A DNA stretch of 64,000 nucleotides from Pseudomonas sp. TMP9 (GTDB lineage Bacteria; Pseudomonadota; Gammaproteobacteria; Pseudomonadales; Pseudomonadaceae): assembly GCF_037943105.1 (NCBI RefSeq), contig NZ_CP149803.1, forward strand, positions 3,576,001 to 3,640,000, in the 5' to 3' direction. The first letter of the stretch is position 1; each line of letters starts with the position of its first letter. This document shows, in pieces, positions 24,197 to 32,104 of this stretch. Under the pieces are notes generated by a model. That model did not search any database. It was given only the letters and a program-made list of their open reading frames with translations, and had not been told where the DNA came from. Made by a program: the position numbers and the translations under genes.

Positions 24197-25874
24197 CACA
24201 CGGCGTAAACAGCGCAGCCGCCAGTGGCTGGCCCGCCGCCAGCGCGCGGTAAGGCCTTTGCTGTTGGCGGCGGTGGCGGCCGGGCTGGTGGGGGCGGTGG
24301 CGATCATTGCCCAATTAGGCTTGATGGCGTGGTTGATCCACGCTCTGCTGATCAACGCAGCATCGCCTGCCAGCCTCTTGCCGGTCATGCTCGGGCTGGT
24401 GCTGGCGGTGGTTATCCGTGTGCTGGCCCAAGGCGCGCAAGAGCGCCTCGGCCAGCATGCCAGCGCCACCATTCGCCAACAGGTGCGGGTCGAGTTAAGC
24501 GCCTTGTGGGCCACGCTTGGGCCGGTGCGTTTGGCTGAGCTGCCCAGCGCCAGTTTGACCAACCAGTGGGTTGAGCAGGTGGATGCGCTGGATGGCTTTT
24601 ACGCCCGCTACTTGCCACAACAATGGTTAGCCCTGTTGGTGCCCTTGATGATGCTGGCGGTGGTGATTTATCTCGATTGGCTGGCGGCGATTTTCCTGCT
24701 GTTAGCCGCGCCACTGATCCCACTCTTTATGGCCCTGGTGGGCATGCAGGCCGAACGCATCAGTCAGCGCCACGTGCTGCAAGCCGGGCGCATGGCTGGA
24801 CAATTTCTCGACCGGGTGCGCAACCTCACCAGCTTGCAGTTATTTGGTCAGGTCGGCCGCTCAATCAGTCGTATCGAAGAGGCCACTCAGGCTTACCGTA
24901 AGGTGACGATGGAGACGCTGCGGGTGGCGTTTCTCTCGTCGGCAGTGCTGGAGTTTTTTGCTTCAGTGGCCATTGCGGTGGTGGCCATGTACATCGGCTT
25001 TGGCTTGCTCGGCTATATCAGCTACGGCCCATCGCCTGCGCTGAGCCTGTTTAGTGGCTTGTTTATCCTGCTGCTGGCACCGGAGTTCTTCCAACCGCTG
25101 CGCAGCTTGGCTCAGCATTATCACGACCGGGCAGCGGCGCTGGCAGCGGCGGATGCACTGGCGGAGCTGGAAGCGCTGGGCAGCAGCATCCCTGAGCAAC
25201 CTACGCCAAGCGCGCAACCGCTAAGCGGCGACGCCCAAAGCATCACCGTGCAGAATCTGCAGCTTGGCTATGCCGGGCGCGGCTTAATCCTGCGTGGCGT
25301 AAACCTGAACATTCAGGCCGGTGAAGTGGTTGCTCTGGTCGGCCCTTCCGGGTCGGGCAAATCGAGCCTGCTGCATGGCTTAGCCGGTTTTATCCAGCCA
25401 GATGCCGGCCATATCAGCCTGTTTGGCCGGCCACCCGGTGAACAAGCACTGGCCTGGATGGGCCAGCGGCCGTTTCTGATTAAGGGCAGTTGGGCCGATA
25501 ACCTGCGCCTCACGGCGCCGCATGCAGACGCGGCCGCCATGCAGCGGGCGTTGGCGGCGGTGGGCTTGAGTAAGCTGCTGGCTGCTCAACCACAGGGCCT
25601 CGACAGCCTGCTGGACGAAGGCGGTCGCGGACTTTCCGGCGGCCAAGCGCAGCGTTTGGCGTTAGCGCGGGTGTGGCTGAGCGACGCCGCCTTGGTGCTG
25701 CTGGATGAACCCACCGCCAGCTTGGATGAAGAGAGCGAAGCCGACGTGGTCGAAGCCTTACAGGCGCTGGCTGCGGCCGGTCGAACCGTAATCATCGCCA
25801 CCCACCACCCAGCCCTGATGCACATGGCTGATCGCGTTGTACGCCTGAGCGATGGAGCATTGGTCGATGACTGA
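24180..25874 (+). CDS. cydD: ABC exporter subunit for bd oxidase assembly
   Basis: A 564-residue fused permease-ATPase half-transporter: five to six helices in the first ~300 residues, then an ABC domain with VALVGPSGSGKSSLLHGLAG (Walker A), LSGGQAQRLALARVWL (signature) and LVLLDEPTASLDEES (Walker B). It starts with GTG at 24180, inside cioB, with GAGG 4 bases upstream, so it is coupled to cioB. CydDC exports reduced thiols (glutathione/cysteine) and haem-related cargo needed for bd assembly. That thiol link also fits the sulfide genes upstream. Confidence 0.93.
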   Translation: MQAITDTRRKQRSRQWLARRQRAVRPLLLAAVAAGLVGAVAIIAQLGLMAWLIHALLINAASPASLLPVMLGLVLAVVIRVLAQGAQERLGQHASATIRQQVRVELSALWATLGPVRLAELPSASLTNQWVEQVDALDGFYARYLPQQWLALLVPLMMLAVVIYLDWLAAIFLLLAAPLIPLFMALVGMQAERISQRHVLQAGRMAGQFLDRVRNLTSLQLFGQVGRSISRIEEATQAYRKVTMETLRVAFLSSAVLEFFASVAIAVVAMYIGFGLLGYISYGPSPALSLFSGLFILLLAPEFFQPLRSLAQHYHDRAAALAAADALAELEALGSSIPEQPTPSAQPLSGDAQSITVQNLQLGYAGRGLILRGVNLNIQAGEVVALVGPSGSGKSSLLHGLAGFIQPDAGHISLFGRPPGEQALAWMGQRPFLIKGSWADNLRLTAPHADAAAMQRALAAVGLSKLLAAQPQGLDSLLDEGGRGLSGGQAQRLALARVWLSDAALVLLDEPTASLDEESEADVVEALQALAAAGRTVIIATHHPALMHMADRVVRLSDGALVDD

Positions 25875-27525
25875 GTTATTGCCCTGGCTGCGCGATATGC
25901 GCCATTGGCGCGGTCGCCTGCTAGTCGGCGCATTGCTGATGCTGCTAACTGTGCTCAGCGCCATCGGCTTGCTGGCCTTATCAGGGTGGTTTATTACCGC
26001 CACCGGCGTCACCGCATTGCTCTGGGCAGCGGGGCAAAAGGTGTTTTTTGATATTTATGTGCCGGGCAGCGGCATCCGTTTTTTTGCCCTGTCGCGCACG
26101 GTGGCGCGCTATGCCGAGCGGGTGTTTAACCACAACACCGTGCTTGGGTTGCTGGCCGACCTGCGCGTACGTCACTTCAGCGCCTTGGCACAACTGGACG
26201 GCGCCACCCTGGGGCGGCTGCGCGCAGCCCAGTGGCTCAACCGCCTGACCGCCGATATTGATGCGCTGGATACGCTCTACTTGCGCCTGCTGGCCCCACC
26301 GGCCGTGGCTTTACTGGCGATTGTGCTGGTGTGCGGGCTGGTCGCGCTGTTTCACCCGATGCTGGCACTGGTGTTGCTGTTGCTTCTGTTGGCGCTGTTG
26401 CTGCTGGTAACCGCCGGCATGGCCGCCGCCGGTTTGCGCTTGAGTGCTAACCGTGTCGAGCAGTTGGACGGTTTGCGCGTGCAGTGCATCGAGCAACTGC
26501 AAGGCTTGGCTGAGCTGTCTGCTGCCGGCAGCCTGACCGTGCATCAGCACGCCCTGCTTAGCCGCAGCCAACAGTTATTGACTGAGCAACTGAGCTTGCA
26601 AGGCCGTTTGGTGCTGTTGCAAACGCTGGGATTATTCGGCGTATTGGGGGCCAGCCTACTCGGCCTGTTTGCCGGCGTATTCGCCTACCAGCAGGGGCTG
26701 CTCAGCGGGCCGCTGATGGTGATGATCGCCTTGGCGCTGATGGGCCTTAACGAAGCCTTTAGCGCGTTACCCGCCGCCTTCGCCCAGTGGGGTGCAACCT
26801 GCGCCGCCGCCGCCCGGCTGAACCAACAGGTGGCGATGGCTGCACGCTTACCCCGCGCAACAACGCCGCTACCGGTGCCTGCGGTCATGGCCCTGAGTTG
26901 GCAGGCGGTAAACGTGGCGCATGCCGGTATTCGCCAACTGAATGTGCACATCGCACCCGGTGAGCGGTTGGCGCTGGTTGGCCCCTCCGGCTGCGGCAAA
27001 TCAACCTTGGCGGCGCTGGCTGCCCGCCTGATCGACCCCGACAGCGGTGAGGTGTGCGTGGCGGATGTGGCGTTACCGACGCTGGACCTCGACGCGTGGC
27101 GCAGCCAGTTGGCTTACCTGACCCAAGAAACCGAACTGCTGCATGGCAGCATCGCCGACAACCTGTTGCTCGGCCAGCCCGATGCCAGCGATGAGCAACT
27201 GTGGTGGGCACTGGCCATGGTCGACCTCGCCGACACAGTGGAAGGCACGGCCAACGGCCTGAATACCTGGGTGGGCGAAACCGGTAAACAGCTTTCTGGC
27301 GGCGAAGGTCGGCGCTTGGCACTGGCGCGCGTACTGCTGCGTAACGCGCCGCTGGTGATACTCGATGAACCCTTCTCCGGGCTTGATCTGGCCACCCGCG
27401 AACGCATCAAACCGGGCATTGATGCATGGCTACAGGGCCGCACCGTGTTGCTGCTGGGCCATAGCGCGCACGCACTGCCCACGGCCGATCGCCTGCTCAG
27501 CTGGGGCAACGTGCAACAGCCCTAG
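25867..27525 (+). CDS. cydC: ABC exporter subunit for bd oxidase assembly
   Basis: The second half-transporter of the CydDC heterodimer, 552 residues from ATG 25867. It has membrane helices to ~310, then LALVGPSGCGKSTLAALAAR, LSGGEGRRLALARVLL and LVILDEPFSGLD. The ATG at 25867 is preferred to that at 25852 because GGAG lies 9 bases before it; it overlaps the cydD stop as ATGACTGA. This closes the cioA-cioB-cydD-cydC transcript, whose four genes all abut or overlap. Confidence 0.92.
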   Translation: MTELLPWLRDMRHWRGRLLVGALLMLLTVLSAIGLLALSGWFITATGVTALLWAAGQKVFFDIYVPGSGIRFFALSRTVARYAERVFNHNTVLGLLADLRVRHFSALAQLDGATLGRLRAAQWLNRLTADIDALDTLYLRLLAPPAVALLAIVLVCGLVALFHPMLALVLLLLLLALLLLVTAGMAAAGLRLSANRVEQLDGLRVQCIEQLQGLAELSAAGSLTVHQHALLSRSQQLLTEQLSLQGRLVLLQTLGLFGVLGASLLGLFAGVFAYQQGLLSGPLMVMIALALMGLNEAFSALPAAFAQWGATCAAAARLNQQVAMAARLPRATTPLPVPAVMALSWQAVNVAHAGIRQLNVHIAPGERLALVGPSGCGKSTLAALAARLIDPDSGEVCVADVALPTLDLDAWRSQLAYLTQETELLHGSIADNLLLGQPDASDEQLWWALAMVDLADTVEGTANGLNTWVGETGKQLSGGEGRRLALARVLLRNAPLVILDEPFSGLDLATRERIKPGIDAWLQGRTVLLLGHSAHALPTADRLLSWGNVQQP

Positions 27526-27605
27526 TTCGCAGCTGATCGCCTTGCTGAGTGCGGGTTGGCATAAGGCAGTAAAGGCGCGCGACTTAGTGGGAGACCACTG
27601 CAGCC

Positions 27606-28148
27606 TTAGAAGTCTTCATCGGTGACCAGCCTAACAATGTCGGCCTGCATGGCATACGCGGCATCCGCCAGCTCGTTGTTAACCTGTTCGACCTGCAGCG
27701 TGCCGCTGATCCACAGCGGCGCGTAGATGTCTTCCAGCTCAATACCTTTGGGGTAGCGCACCAACACCAGCTGGTTCGGCGGCGGCGGTGGTACGTGGAT
27801 GCAGGCGCCCGGATAGGGCACCAAGAAGAACAGCGTGCTGCGGCCTTTGCTGTCGGTTTCCAGCGGCACCGGGTAGCCGCCGAGGCGGATCGCTTTGCCG
27901 TCAAACGCGGCAACGGTCTTGGTCGAATACATCACCGCCGGGAGGTTTTGCGCCTGCTGCTTGAGCCCGCCGGGGTTGTAGAAAGCGCTGTCTTGCTCAA
28001 TGCCCTGATGGCTGATCTCCGGCATGTCTTCCAACGCCTGGCGATCTTCGGGCGGCATAAGTTCGAGCCAGTCCGTTTCTGGCAACTCGGCCCGCGCTAA
28101 GGCGCTGAGTAACAACAGGGGCAGCAACGGTAAAAGCATGAAGCGCAT
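27606..28148 (-). CDS. DUF3299 family exported protein
   Basis: A 180-residue protein with a signal peptide (MRFMLLPLLPLLLLSALARA) and the DUF3299 core: DWLELMPPEDRQALEDMPEI, then a G-Y-x-VPLE segment (LGGYPVPLETD) and FFLVPYPGACIHVPPPPPNQLV with the family's conserved cysteine and proline run. Many DUF3299 genes lie next to MacB-like ABC genes; here none is near, and a GlsB-type gene precedes it by 34 bases. The ribosome site is weak, so the start may be at the downstream ATG 28139. Function unknown; location periplasmic. Confidence 0.88.
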   Translation of the reverse strand: MRFMLLPLLPLLLLSALARAELPETDWLELMPPEDRQALEDMPEISHQGIEQDSAFYNPGGLKQQAQNLPAVMYSTKTVAAFDGKAIRLGGYPVPLETDSKGRSTLFFLVPYPGACIHVPPPPPNQLVLVRYPKGIELEDIYAPLWISGTLQVEQVNNELADAAYAMQADIVRLVTDEDF

Positions 28149-28182
28149 TGGCGGGCTCACAGGTCGGCGAAGCAACACTCTC

Positions 28183-28428
28183 TCAGCTCTTTTTAACGGC
28201 GCCGTAGATAACCAGCAGCACCACAGCGCCAATCACCGCCCCGATAAAACCAGCGGACTCACCCACCGCGTAAATACCCAGCGCCTGGCCACCATAGGTG
28301 GCGGCGATAGAGCCGCACACGCCGAGGAGGATGGTCATAATCCAGCCCATGCTGTCTTTGCCCGGTTTGATAAGACGGGCAATCAGGCCGACGATCAGGC
28401 CGATAAAGATGATGCCGAGAATATTCAT
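28183..28428 (-). CDS. GlsB/YeaQ/YmgE family membrane protein
   Basis: An 81-residue transglycosylase-associated (PF04226) protein with three hydrophobic segments: ILGIIFIGLIVGLIARLI, MGWIMTILLGVCGSIAATYG and GFIGAVIGAVVLLVIYG. The loop IKPGKDSMGW is typical of the family. GGAG lies 10 bases upstream of its ATG. Homologues respond to general stress, but their biochemical role is not settled. It is probably in one transcript with the DUF3299 gene. Confidence 0.92.
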   Translation of the reverse strand: MNILGIIFIGLIVGLIARLIKPGKDSMGWIMTILLGVCGSIAATYGGQALGIYAVGESAGFIGAVIGAVVLLVIYGAVKKS

Positions 28429-28542
28429 GGCGAATCGCTCCGAGTCAATTACAGGTCAGCGTCAGTGGGGCTCGGCAATAAGAGCGTAATCGCCTGAGGA
28501 GGTTCCATCTGCCGCCGCCAAACGGGCGGCAGCAGGCTGTAT

Positions 28543-29628
28543 TTATCGCGCAGCGATCAGCGCTTCAACCGCGGCAATCTGCTTATCCAGCGTGGCCCGG
28601 TCGACGCAGCGCAGGGTCGCATGGCCAACCTTGCGGCCGGCCTTAAAAGCTTTGCCGTAATGGTGCAAGCGGCAGTCATCAATGGCCATTACCTGCTCAA
28701 TAGGTGGCACCACGCCGAGGAAGTTGAGCATCGCGCTCTCACCGATTTTGGCGGTCGAGCCTAGCGGCAGACCCGCGACAGCGCGCAGGTGGTTTTCAAA
28801 CTGGCTGCACTCGGCGCCTTCAATCGTCCAGTGCCCTGAATTGTGCACGCGCGGGGCAATTTCATTGGCTTTAAGGCCGCCATCAACCTCGAAAAACTCA
28901 AAGGCCAGCACGCCGACGTAGTCGAGCTTGCTCAGCACCCGACCGACATAATCCTCAGCCAGCGCCTGCAACGGATGATCGGTGCTGGCAATCGACAGCG
29001 CCAACACACCGCTGTCATGGCGGTTATGCACCAACGGGTAGAAACGCGTTTCACCATCACGGGCCCGCACCGCCACCAACGACACTTCACCGCTGAACGG
29101 CACAAAGCCCTCAAGCAGGCACGACACGCTGCCCAGCTCAGCAAAAGCACCGCTAACGTCTTCGGCTTTACGCAGCACCTTCTGGCCTTTGCCGTCGTAC
29201 CCCAACGTGCGAGTCTTCAGCACCGCCGGCAAGCCAATCGAAGCCACGGCGGCGTCCAAATCGGCTTGCGACTGGATATCGGCAAAATCTGGGGTGGGAA
29301 TGCCGAGGTCCTTGAACATGGACTTCTCAAACCAGCGATCGCGGGCGATGCGCAAGGCTTCAGCGCTCGGGTAGACCGGCACAAACTGCGACAAAAACGC
29401 CACGGTTTCTGCTGGGACGCTTTCGAATTCGAAGGTCACCAAGTCCACTTCATCCGCCAACTGGCGCAGGTGGTCCTGATCGCTGTAATCGGCGCGAATG
29501 TGCTCACCCAAGGCCTGCGCACACGCATCTGGCGCAGGGTCGAGGAACGCGAAATTCATCCCCAGCGGAGTGCCTGCCAGAGCCAACATACGGCCCAGTT
29601 GGCCGCCACCGATCACGCCGATCTTCAT
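28543..29628 (-). CDS. purK: 5-(carboxyamino)imidazole ribonucleotide synthase
   Basis: A 361-residue ATP-grasp enzyme converting AIR, ATP and bicarbonate to N5-CAIR in purine synthesis. It starts MKIGVIGGGQLGRMLALAG, then TFEFESVPAETVAFL, KTRTLGYDGKGQ (ATP loop), GFVPFSGEVSLVAVR, FEFFEVDGGLKANEIAPRVHNSGHWT (metal and substrate residues). Length is normal. It is placed 3 bases after purE and translated with it; PurK makes the substrate of PurE. The downstream neighbour is GlsB. Confidence 0.97.
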   Translation of the reverse strand: MKIGVIGGGQLGRMLALAGTPLGMNFAFLDPAPDACAQALGEHIRADYSDQDHLRQLADEVDLVTFEFESVPAETVAFLSQFVPVYPSAEALRIARDRWFEKSMFKDLGIPTPDFADIQSQADLDAAVASIGLPAVLKTRTLGYDGKGQKVLRKAEDVSGAFAELGSVSCLLEGFVPFSGEVSLVAVRARDGETRFYPLVHNRHDSGVLALSIASTDHPLQALAEDYVGRVLSKLDYVGVLAFEFFEVDGGLKANEIAPRVHNSGHWTIEGAECSQFENHLRAVAGLPLGSTAKIGESAMLNFLGVVPPIEQVMAIDDCRLHHYGKAFKAGRKVGHATLRCVDRATLDKQIAAVEALIAAR

Positions 29629-29631
29629 GGG

Positions 29632-30123
29632 TTAGGCCTCACGCGGGTCAGGGTTTTCCAGCACGGTTTCGGTTTGTTCCTGACGGAACTGCTTAAGCGC
29701 GGCATGGAACTGCGGGTGTTGGTGGCCGAGAATGCTCGCTGCCAAAAGCGCCGCGTTCACCGCGCCCGCTTTACCGATAGCCAGCGTGGCAACCGGAATA
29801 CCGGCCGGCATTTGCACAATCGATAACAGCGAATCAACGCCCGAGAGCACGGCCGATTGCACCGGCACACCCAATACCGGCAGGTGCGTCTTGGCGGCAC
29901 ACATGCCCGGCAAATGCGCCGCGCCGCCAGCACCGGCGATGATCACCTGAATGCCACGCGCGTCGGCTTGCTCGGCGTACTGGAACAGCAAATCCGGGGT
30001 GCGGTGCGCGGAAACCACCTTCACTTCATACGGAATGCCCAGCTTGTCCAGCATATCGGCGGTGTGGCTAAGGGTGGACCAATCGGACTTGGAGCCCATG
30101 ATCACGCCAACCAGTGCGCTCAT
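29632..30123 (-). CDS. purE: N5-carboxyaminoimidazole ribonucleotide mutase
   Basis: A 163-residue enzyme that moves the carboxylate of N5-CAIR to give CAIR. It starts [18 protein letters not shown], contains [15 protein letters not shown] (catalytic His), [24 protein letters not shown] and the C-terminal IRQ-like region. The start at 30123 is set by AGAGG 7 bases upstream and by family length; in-frame codons up to 30327 would run through a hairpin with a T-run. It leads the purEK operon and has a structured leader (30161-30245). Confidence 0.97.
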   Translation of the reverse strand: MSALVGVIMGSKSDWSTLSHTADMLDKLGIPYEVKVVSAHRTPDLLFQYAEQADARGIQVIIAGAGGAAHLPGMCAAKTHLPVLGVPVQSAVLSGVDSLLSIVQMPAGIPVATLAIGKAGAVNAALLAASILGHQHPQFHAALKQFRQEQTETVLENPDPREA

Positions 30124-30160
30124 CGAAGTGCCTCTTCTCAATTGCGCCCGCAGGCGCTGC

Positions 30161-30200
30161 AAAAACCAACAAGCCACGCGGGAAACCCGGCGTGGCTTGT
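30161..30200 (-). terminator. Intrinsic terminator-like hairpin in the purE leader
   Basis: On the minus strand ACAAGCCACGC and GCGTGGCTTGT form a perfect 11-bp stem (with a further GGG/CCC inside), followed by TGGTTTTTG. It sits upstream of purE on the same strand, between a TATACT -10 candidate (30240-30245) and the purE ribosome site, so it would act on the purE transcript itself. Confidence 0.7.
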
Positions 30201-30239
30201 GTGCGATTTCCAGCCGGTGCGACCGGCCAAAGGCCGCGC

Positions 30240-30245
30240 AGTATA
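30240..30245 (-). promoter_or_regulatory. -10 box candidate of purEK
   Basis: The minus strand reads GGTATACTGCG. TATACT is a good -10 and would start transcription near 30233, giving a leader of about 110 bases. I see no good -35 at 16-18 bases, so the promoter may need an activator or be weak. Confidence 0.4.
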
Positions 30246-30399
30246 CCGGAAAGCCCGAGGAGGCGCGCACCCATGCCAACCGTTTGTCACCCAGGCGCGG
30301 CAAGCGCCTGACAAACCTCGTAAACATTGCCCCGGAATACTATTTCGCCACTTTTGGCCCGCACGCTGGTCCAAACAGTTCATCAAACAGGAGTTGCCC

Positions 30400-31422
30400 A
30401 TGAACACGACCATGAAAGCAGCGGTGGTCCACGCCTTTGGCGAGCCACTGCGCATCGAGGAAGTAAACACGCCCTTACCGGGGCCGGGACAAATTCTGGT
30501 GAAGATCGAAGCCTGCGGGGTGTGCCACACCGATTTACACGCCGTTGAAGGTGATTGGCCGGTCAAACCCAGTCTGCCCTTTATCCCCGGCCACGAAGGC
30601 GTGGGCTATGTGGCCGCCGTGGGCAGCGGAGTAACCCGGGTAAAAGAAGGCGACCGGGTTGGCGTGCCTTGGCTATACAGCGCCTGCGGTTGCTGTGAGC
30701 ACTGCCTGACCGGCTGGGAAACACTCTGCGAAACCCAGCAAAACACCGGCTACTCGATCAACGGTGGTTTTGCCGAATACGTCATCGCCGACCCTGACTA
30801 CGTCGGTATTTTGCCCAAAAACATCGGCTTCCTGGAAATTGCGCCCATCCTCTGCGCAGGCCTCACCGTTTACAAAGGCCTGAAAGTCACCGGCGCAAGG
30901 CCGGGCCAGTGGGTGGTGATTTCCGGCATCGGCGGGCTTGGCCACGTAGCCGTGCAATACGCAAAAGCCATGGGCTTGCACGTTGCAGCCGTGGATGTGG
31001 ACGATGCCAAGCTGGAACTGGCGCGCAAGCTCGGGGCCAGCCTGACCATCAACGCGCGCAAGGAAAACCCGGTTGAGGTGATCCAGCGCGACATCGGCGG
31101 CGCGCACGGTGTGCTGGTGACCGCAGTGTCTAACTCCGCGTTTAGCCAAGCCATCGGCATGGCCCGGCGACACGGCACCGTGGCCCTCGTCGGCTTGCCG
31201 CCGGGCGACTTCCCCACACCGATATTTGATGTAGTGCTCAAGGCAATCAGCATCACCGGCTCCATCGTCGGCACTCGCGCCGACTTACAAGAAGCGCTGG
31301 AGTTCGCCGCTGAGGGCAAGGTCAAAGCCACGGTGCACAGCGACTCGCTGGACAACATCAACGGCATCTTTGAGCAGATGCGCAACGGCCAGATCGAAGG
31401 GCGCACGGTGTTGCAGTTCTAA
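30400..31422 (+). CDS. adhP: Zinc-dependent alcohol dehydrogenase, AdhP type
   Basis: A 340-residue medium-chain dehydrogenase oxidising primary alcohols such as ethanol with NAD+. Catalytic zinc residues sit in [17 protein letters not shown] and GHEGVGYV; the structural zinc cluster is in [17 protein letters not shown]; the Rossmann motif is [17 protein letters not shown]. The ATG at 30400 has AGGAG 7 bases upstream; an in-frame extension back to 29857 overlaps purE and is spurious. Divergent from purEK, as adhA is in P. aeruginosa. Confidence 0.96.
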   Translation: MNTTMKAAVVHAFGEPLRIEEVNTPLPGPGQILVKIEACGVCHTDLHAVEGDWPVKPSLPFIPGHEGVGYVAAVGSGVTRVKEGDRVGVPWLYSACGCCEHCLTGWETLCETQQNTGYSINGGFAEYVIADPDYVGILPKNIGFLEIAPILCAGLTVYKGLKVTGARPGQWVVISGIGGLGHVAVQYAKAMGLHVAAVDVDDAKLELARKLGASLTINARKENPVEVIQRDIGGAHGVLVTAVSNSAFSQAIGMARRHGTVALVGLPPGDFPTPIFDVVLKAISITGSIVGTRADLQEALEFAAEGKVKATVHSDSLDNINGIFEQMRNGQIEGRTVLQF

Positions 31423-31436
31423 ACAGCACCGAACAG

Positions 31437-31466
31437 GTGCAGGCTCCGGACTGATGGAGCCTGCAC
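31437..31466 (+). terminator. Strong hairpin after adhP
   Basis: GTGCAGGCTCC and GGAGCCTGCAC form a perfect 11-bp stem with an 8-base loop, 14 bases after the adhP stop. There is no T-run, so it may stabilise the mRNA end or act together with Rho. The rest of the gap to 31596 shows nothing recognisable. Confidence 0.5.
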
Positions 31467-31596
31467 ACCGCCATTTCAGCCCCACCCCGCATCTGGGTCG
31501 AGGGCCGCCTCTTTGAGCTGTCCGCAATAATGCTTGCAGCATGGTAAAGGACAGGTCGCACCGCTTCCGCCCTCGCCTACGACCACCAAGCACTTC

Positions 31597-31974
31597 TCAA
31601 TTTTTAGCGTCTGCTTTCTGTAGGCGGGCGAGCATACGTACAAACTCCAGAGTCAGGCGCTTGTTGCTCAGGCTGAGGTCGCGAAAGTCCTGGCGCAATT
31701 GCACCGCCTCGCGGGAGAAATCGGCGCTCTCGGTTTCAGCCTGACGGGCGTGTTCGGCGGCTGTGAGTGGCACACCTTCGGCACCTGCATAAATAGCCGT
31801 AACGCTGGTGCCCAGGGCCTCTGCCAAACGTTCGAGTAACGCACCGGAAGGGCGTCGCTGGCCTTTTTCAATGCGCGACAGGTTGCTGGTGGCCGTTTCG
31901 GCTTCCAGCGCCAGGGCCTCTTGAGTGAGCCCCTTTTCCCGCCGCAGTGCGTAGATAACTTGTCCGATATGCAT
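31597..31974 (-). CDS. XRE-family regulator, likely controller of the Type III R-M genes
   Basis: A 125-residue protein with an N-terminal HTH (MHIGQVIYALRREKGLTQEALALEAE, SNLSRIEKGQRRPSGALLERLAEALG) and a C-terminal helical tail (LRQDFRDLSLSNKRLTLEFVRMLARLQ). The ATG at 31974 matches the usual XRE start; the ATG at 32001 lies within an operator and where a -10 box should fall, so it is less likely. It is divergent from mod/res with two TTGCC-N5-GGCAA repeats between them, resembling C-protein control of restriction-modification, but it is larger than typical C proteins. Confidence 0.85.
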   Translation of the reverse strand: MHIGQVIYALRREKGLTQEALALEAETATSNLSRIEKGQRRPSGALLERLAEALGTSVTAIYAGAEGVPLTAAEHARQAETESADFSREAVQLRQDFRDLSLSNKRLTLEFVRMLARLQKADAKN

Positions 31975-31994
31975 GGCGCGATTGTTCGCGTCGC

Positions 31995-32056
31995 TTGCCA
32001 TACAGGCAAAACCGCCATGTCAATTTGCCTTAGAATATTGCCACTATGGCAATATT
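31995..32056. promoter_or_regulatory. Two TTGCC-N5-GGCAA operators between the XRE gene and mod
   Basis: Operator B is TTGCCATACAGGCAA at 31995-32009, over the upstream end of the XRE gene, with a minus-strand TTGACA (-35 match) at 32018-32023. Operator A at 32034-32056 has perfect 10-bp arms AATATTGCCA and TGGCAATATT with a CTA centre. Both share TTGCC-N5-GGCAA, and their centres are 43 bases apart. A further lone TTGCC is at 32025-32029. Confidence 0.75.
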
Positions 32057-32104
32057 AGGGCCGTTCTTTGAACGCCAGGCAATTTCAGGACAGGGCGCAA
32101 CCGC

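Noticed and set aside
29857..30399. N-terminal extension of the alcohol dehydrogenase frame
   Set aside because: It runs through the opposite strand of purE and its leader; the AGGAG before ATG 30400 and family length fix the real start.
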